This document shows positions 4,740-7,358 of a stretch of 7,358 nucleotides of DNA, one piece after another. Source of the stretch: an uncultured Collinsella sp. (GTDB lineage: Bacteria > Actinomycetota > Coriobacteriia > Coriobacteriales > Coriobacteriaceae). The stretch covers positions 1-7,358 of the forward strand of contig CABTWP010000071.1 of assembly GCA_902488525.1 (NCBI GenBank). The letters run 5' to 3'. The translations under genes and the position numbers were made by a program. The notes under the pieces are model-generated. The model saw nothing but the letters and a program-made list of their open reading frames with translations. It did no database searches and had not been told where the DNA came from. Numbering within the stretch: the stretch's first letter is position 1; each line of letters starts with the position of its first letter.

Positions 4740-5666
4740 ATGGAAGCACAGGAAAACTCCCAGACTGAGCAGAATGTTCAGACGCCCAAGAAGCGCGAGC
4801 TGGCGCTCGTATCGCGCAGTACCTATATCAAGGAGAAGGCGCTGCAGTGGATCTTCTTTGCCTGCGCGTTCTTGGCGGTCGTTACCGTCATCCTGATTTT
4901 TGTCTTTACCACGTACTCGGCGCTGCCCGTCTTTACTGACATCGGTCTGGCGGACTTCTTTAGCTTTACGTGGGCGCCTTCCGAGGGCCACTACGGCATC
5001 TTGTCGCTGCTTGCCGGCTCGGGTCTGGTGACCGTCGGTGCGCTCGCCATGGGCGTGCCGCTGGGCGTGGGTACGGCCGTTTACCTGGTCGAGATTGCCA
5101 GCAAGCGCGTGCGCAAGCTCATCAGCCCCGCCGTTGACCTGCTGGCGGGCATACCCTCCATCATCTACGGCTTCTTTGGCATGATCATCATCCGCCCGTT
5201 TATCGCACAACTGACCGGCGGCCTTGGTTTTGGTGCGCTGACGGCGTGGTTTGTGCTCGCCATCATGATCGTCCCTACCATCACCACGCTCACCATCGAT
5301 GCTCTCAATTCCATTCCCATGGGCATTCGCGAGGCATCGTATGCCATGGGCGCCACCAAGTGGCAGACCATCTATAAGGTCGTGCTACCTGCCGCGAAGC
5401 TGGGTATCGTTGATGCCATCGTGCTGGGTATGGGCCGTGCCATCGGCGAGACCATGGCCGTGCTCATGGTCGTAGGTAACGCCCCGGTTATTCCCGACAG
5501 CATTGCGAGCCCCATCTCGACGCTCACGAGCCAGATTGCGCTCGACATGAGCTATTCCTCGGGTCTGCACCGCTCGGCGCTGTTCGGCATGGGTGTGGTC
5601 CTGTTTATCATCTCCGCCACGCTGGTGGGCATCGTCCGTCTGATTTCCAAGAAGAAGAGGGGGTAG
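4740..5666 (+). CDS. pstC: Phosphate ABC transporter permease PstC
   Basis: A 308-residue integral membrane subunit of the phosphate importer. A Gln/Glu-rich cytoplasmic N-terminus (1-35) precedes about six membrane segments, near 36-59, 87-116, 133-158, 166-188, 221-247 and 280-302. The ABC-permease coupling (EAA) loop is at 198-217 (EASYAMGATKWQTIYKVVLP) and contacts the PstB ATPase. GMGRAIGETMAV (230-241) is the characteristic Pst permease motif. The start is ATG 4740, served by AAGGGGAG (4724-4731) with 8 nt of spacing; an in-frame GTG at 4731 would sit on that site and is rejected. It lies 1 nt after the pstS stop and 3 nt before pstA, so the genes are one transcript. PstC rather than PstA is assigned from the order S-C-A-B and from the EAA-loop type. 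Confidence 0.95.
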   Translation: MEAQENSQTEQNVQTPKKRELALVSRSTYIKEKALQWIFFACAFLAVVTVILIFVFTTYSALPVFTDIGLADFFSFTWAPSEGHYGILSLLAGSGLVTVGALAMGVPLGVGTAVYLVEIASKRVRKLISPAVDLLAGIPSIIYGFFGMIIIRPFIAQLTGGLGFGALTAWFVLAIMIVPTITTLTIDALNSIPMGIREASYAMGATKWQTIYKVVLPAAKLGIVDAIVLGMGRAIGETMAVLMVVGNAPVIPDSIASPISTLTSQIALDMSYSSGLHRSALFGMGVVLFIISATLVGIVRLISKKKRG

Positions 5667-5669
5667 GCT

Positions 5670-6575
5670 ATGTCCGATTCCGTTGACGCGACGGTCGATA
5701 CGACCTCGTCGCGCGAGCGCATCAAGCGTGCCCTTTCCCACGGCAAGAAGGGCCGCATCAACAAGGACCTGTCCAACAAGATCATGCTTGGCGTGTTTCG
5801 TGCCGCTGCCTACATCACCACGCTGGTGCTGGTCGCTATCATCGCCTACGTGGTCATTAACGGCCTGCCACATATCTCGCTCGACTTTATCTTCGGTTGG
5901 CCCCAGGGCGTCAACGCCGAGGGCGGAATTTGGCCCACGATCGTCTCGACCGTCTACGTGACGGCGCTCGCCATGCTTATCTGCACGCCGATCGCTGTGC
6001 TGGCAGCCGTCTATCTGGCCGAGTACGCCAAGCAGGGCAAGGTCGTCGAGCTCATTCGCTACGCTGCTGACGCTTTGGCCTCGGTGCCCTCCATCGTTAT
6101 GGGTCTCTTTGGCTACGCCTTGTTTGTCGAGGCCATGGGCCTGGGCCTTTCGATGGTCTCGGCCGCTCTGGCACTCGCGCTCTTGATGCTTCCCATCGTC
6201 ATGCGCACCACCGAAGAGGCCATTCGCGCCGTTCCGCGCTATATCCGTTGGGGCGCGTACGGCCTGGGCGCTACCAAGTGGCAGGTTGTCTCCAAGATCG
6301 TGCTTCCTTCTGCCTTTGGCCGTATTGCCACGGGCATCGTCCTCGCCATCGGCCGTGCCATCGGCGAGACCGCGGTGGTGCTCTACACCATGGGCCAGGC
6401 CATCAATCTACCTATTTCGCCGCTCGATTCCGGCCGCCCCATGACGGTTCACCTGTACCTGCTTGCCAACGACGGCATCAACATGAACGCAGCCTACGGC
6501 ACCGCGCTCTTGCTGATGGTGATCATTCTGGCCTTCAACCTGTTTGCGCGCTTCCTGTCGCGCAGGCGTCGCTAG
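5670..6575 (+). CDS. pstA: Phosphate ABC transporter permease PstA
   Basis: A 301-residue integral membrane partner of PstC; together they form the phosphate channel. A basic cytoplasmic N-terminus (about 1-40) precedes predicted membrane segments near 42-64, 90-117, 133-155, 158-179, 216-242 and 276-294. The coupling loop is at 193-213 (RWGAYGLGATKWQVVSKIVLP), with Gly replacing the usual Glu or Ala of EAA. IGRAIGETAVVLY (227-239) matches the PstA version of the conserved Pst motif, and the loop after it (INLPIS...MTVHLYLLAND) is typical of PstA. A purine-rich stretch at the end of pstC (AGAAGAGGGGG, about 5653-5663) serves as ribosome binding site. The gene ends with a basic cytoplasmic tail (SRRRR). 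It is 12 nt upstream of pstB. Confidence 0.95.
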   Translation: MSDSVDATVDTTSSRERIKRALSHGKKGRINKDLSNKIMLGVFRAAAYITTLVLVAIIAYVVINGLPHISLDFIFGWPQGVNAEGGIWPTIVSTVYVTALAMLICTPIAVLAAVYLAEYAKQGKVVELIRYAADALASVPSIVMGLFGYALFVEAMGLGLSMVSAALALALLMLPIVMRTTEEAIRAVPRYIRWGAYGLGATKWQVVSKIVLPSAFGRIATGIVLAIGRAIGETAVVLYTMGQAINLPISPLDSGRPMTVHLYLLANDGINMNAAYGTALLLMVIILAFNLFARFLSRRRR

Positions 6576-6587
6576 TTAAGGAGTCCC

Positions 6588-7358
<771 letters not shown>

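Noticed and set aside
3848..4741. 297-codon minus-strand open frame opposite pstS, and similar ones opposite pgeF and pstC
   Set aside because: The plus-strand proteins carry clear family motifs, while the antisense translations are rich in Arg/Gly/His/Asp with no motif and no convincing ribosome binding site.

Overview
The window reads as an ordinary chromosomal stretch of a high-GC Gram-positive bacterium. Every gene lies on the + strand. The order murB-ftsQ-ftsZ without ftsA, the FtsZ tail (FELPDFLKRGSF) and the moderately high GC suggest an actinobacterium, most likely of class Coriobacteriia (Collinsella- or Olsenella-like). That placement is inferred from gene order and protein style, not from a database search.

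Layout. (1) 1-1540, cell wall and division: the 3' end of murB overlaps the start of ftsQ by 44 bp. (2) 1541-1739, a regulatory gap holding a candidate ftsZ promoter, a small palindrome and a long leader. (3) 1740-2894, ftsZ with full-length GTPase motifs, followed by a strong intrinsic terminator at 2921-2953. (4) 2954-3104, a second regulatory gap. It contains two perfect CTTTACG heptamers spaced 11 bp apart, the geometry of an OmpR/PhoB-family (PHO-box) operator, then possible -10 elements and a leader hairpin. (5) 3105-7358, a tightly packed run pgeF-pstS-pstC-pstA-pstB: pgeF and pstS overlap by ATGA, and the other gaps are 1, 3 and 12 nt. pstB runs off the right edge about a dozen or so residues before its expected end; phoU may follow but is not visible.

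How the genes work together. MurB makes UDP-MurNAc, FtsQ and FtsZ build the division machine, and PgeF is a multicopper-oxidase-fold enzyme linked to peptidoglycan-precursor editing and to phosphate-dependent purine nucleoside cleavage. PstSCAB is the high-affinity phosphate importer: lipoprotein binding subunit, two permeases and an ATPase. In many Gram-positives pgeF (ylmD) sits after ftsZ but is followed by ylmE and sepF. Here that tail is replaced by the pst operon, and pgeF becomes its first gene, apparently behind a terminator and a phosphate-type operator.

I see no mobile elements, tRNAs, rRNAs, CRISPR arrays or unknown protein systems. The most interesting signal is the regulatory and translational linkage of pgeF to pst, not a new gene family.
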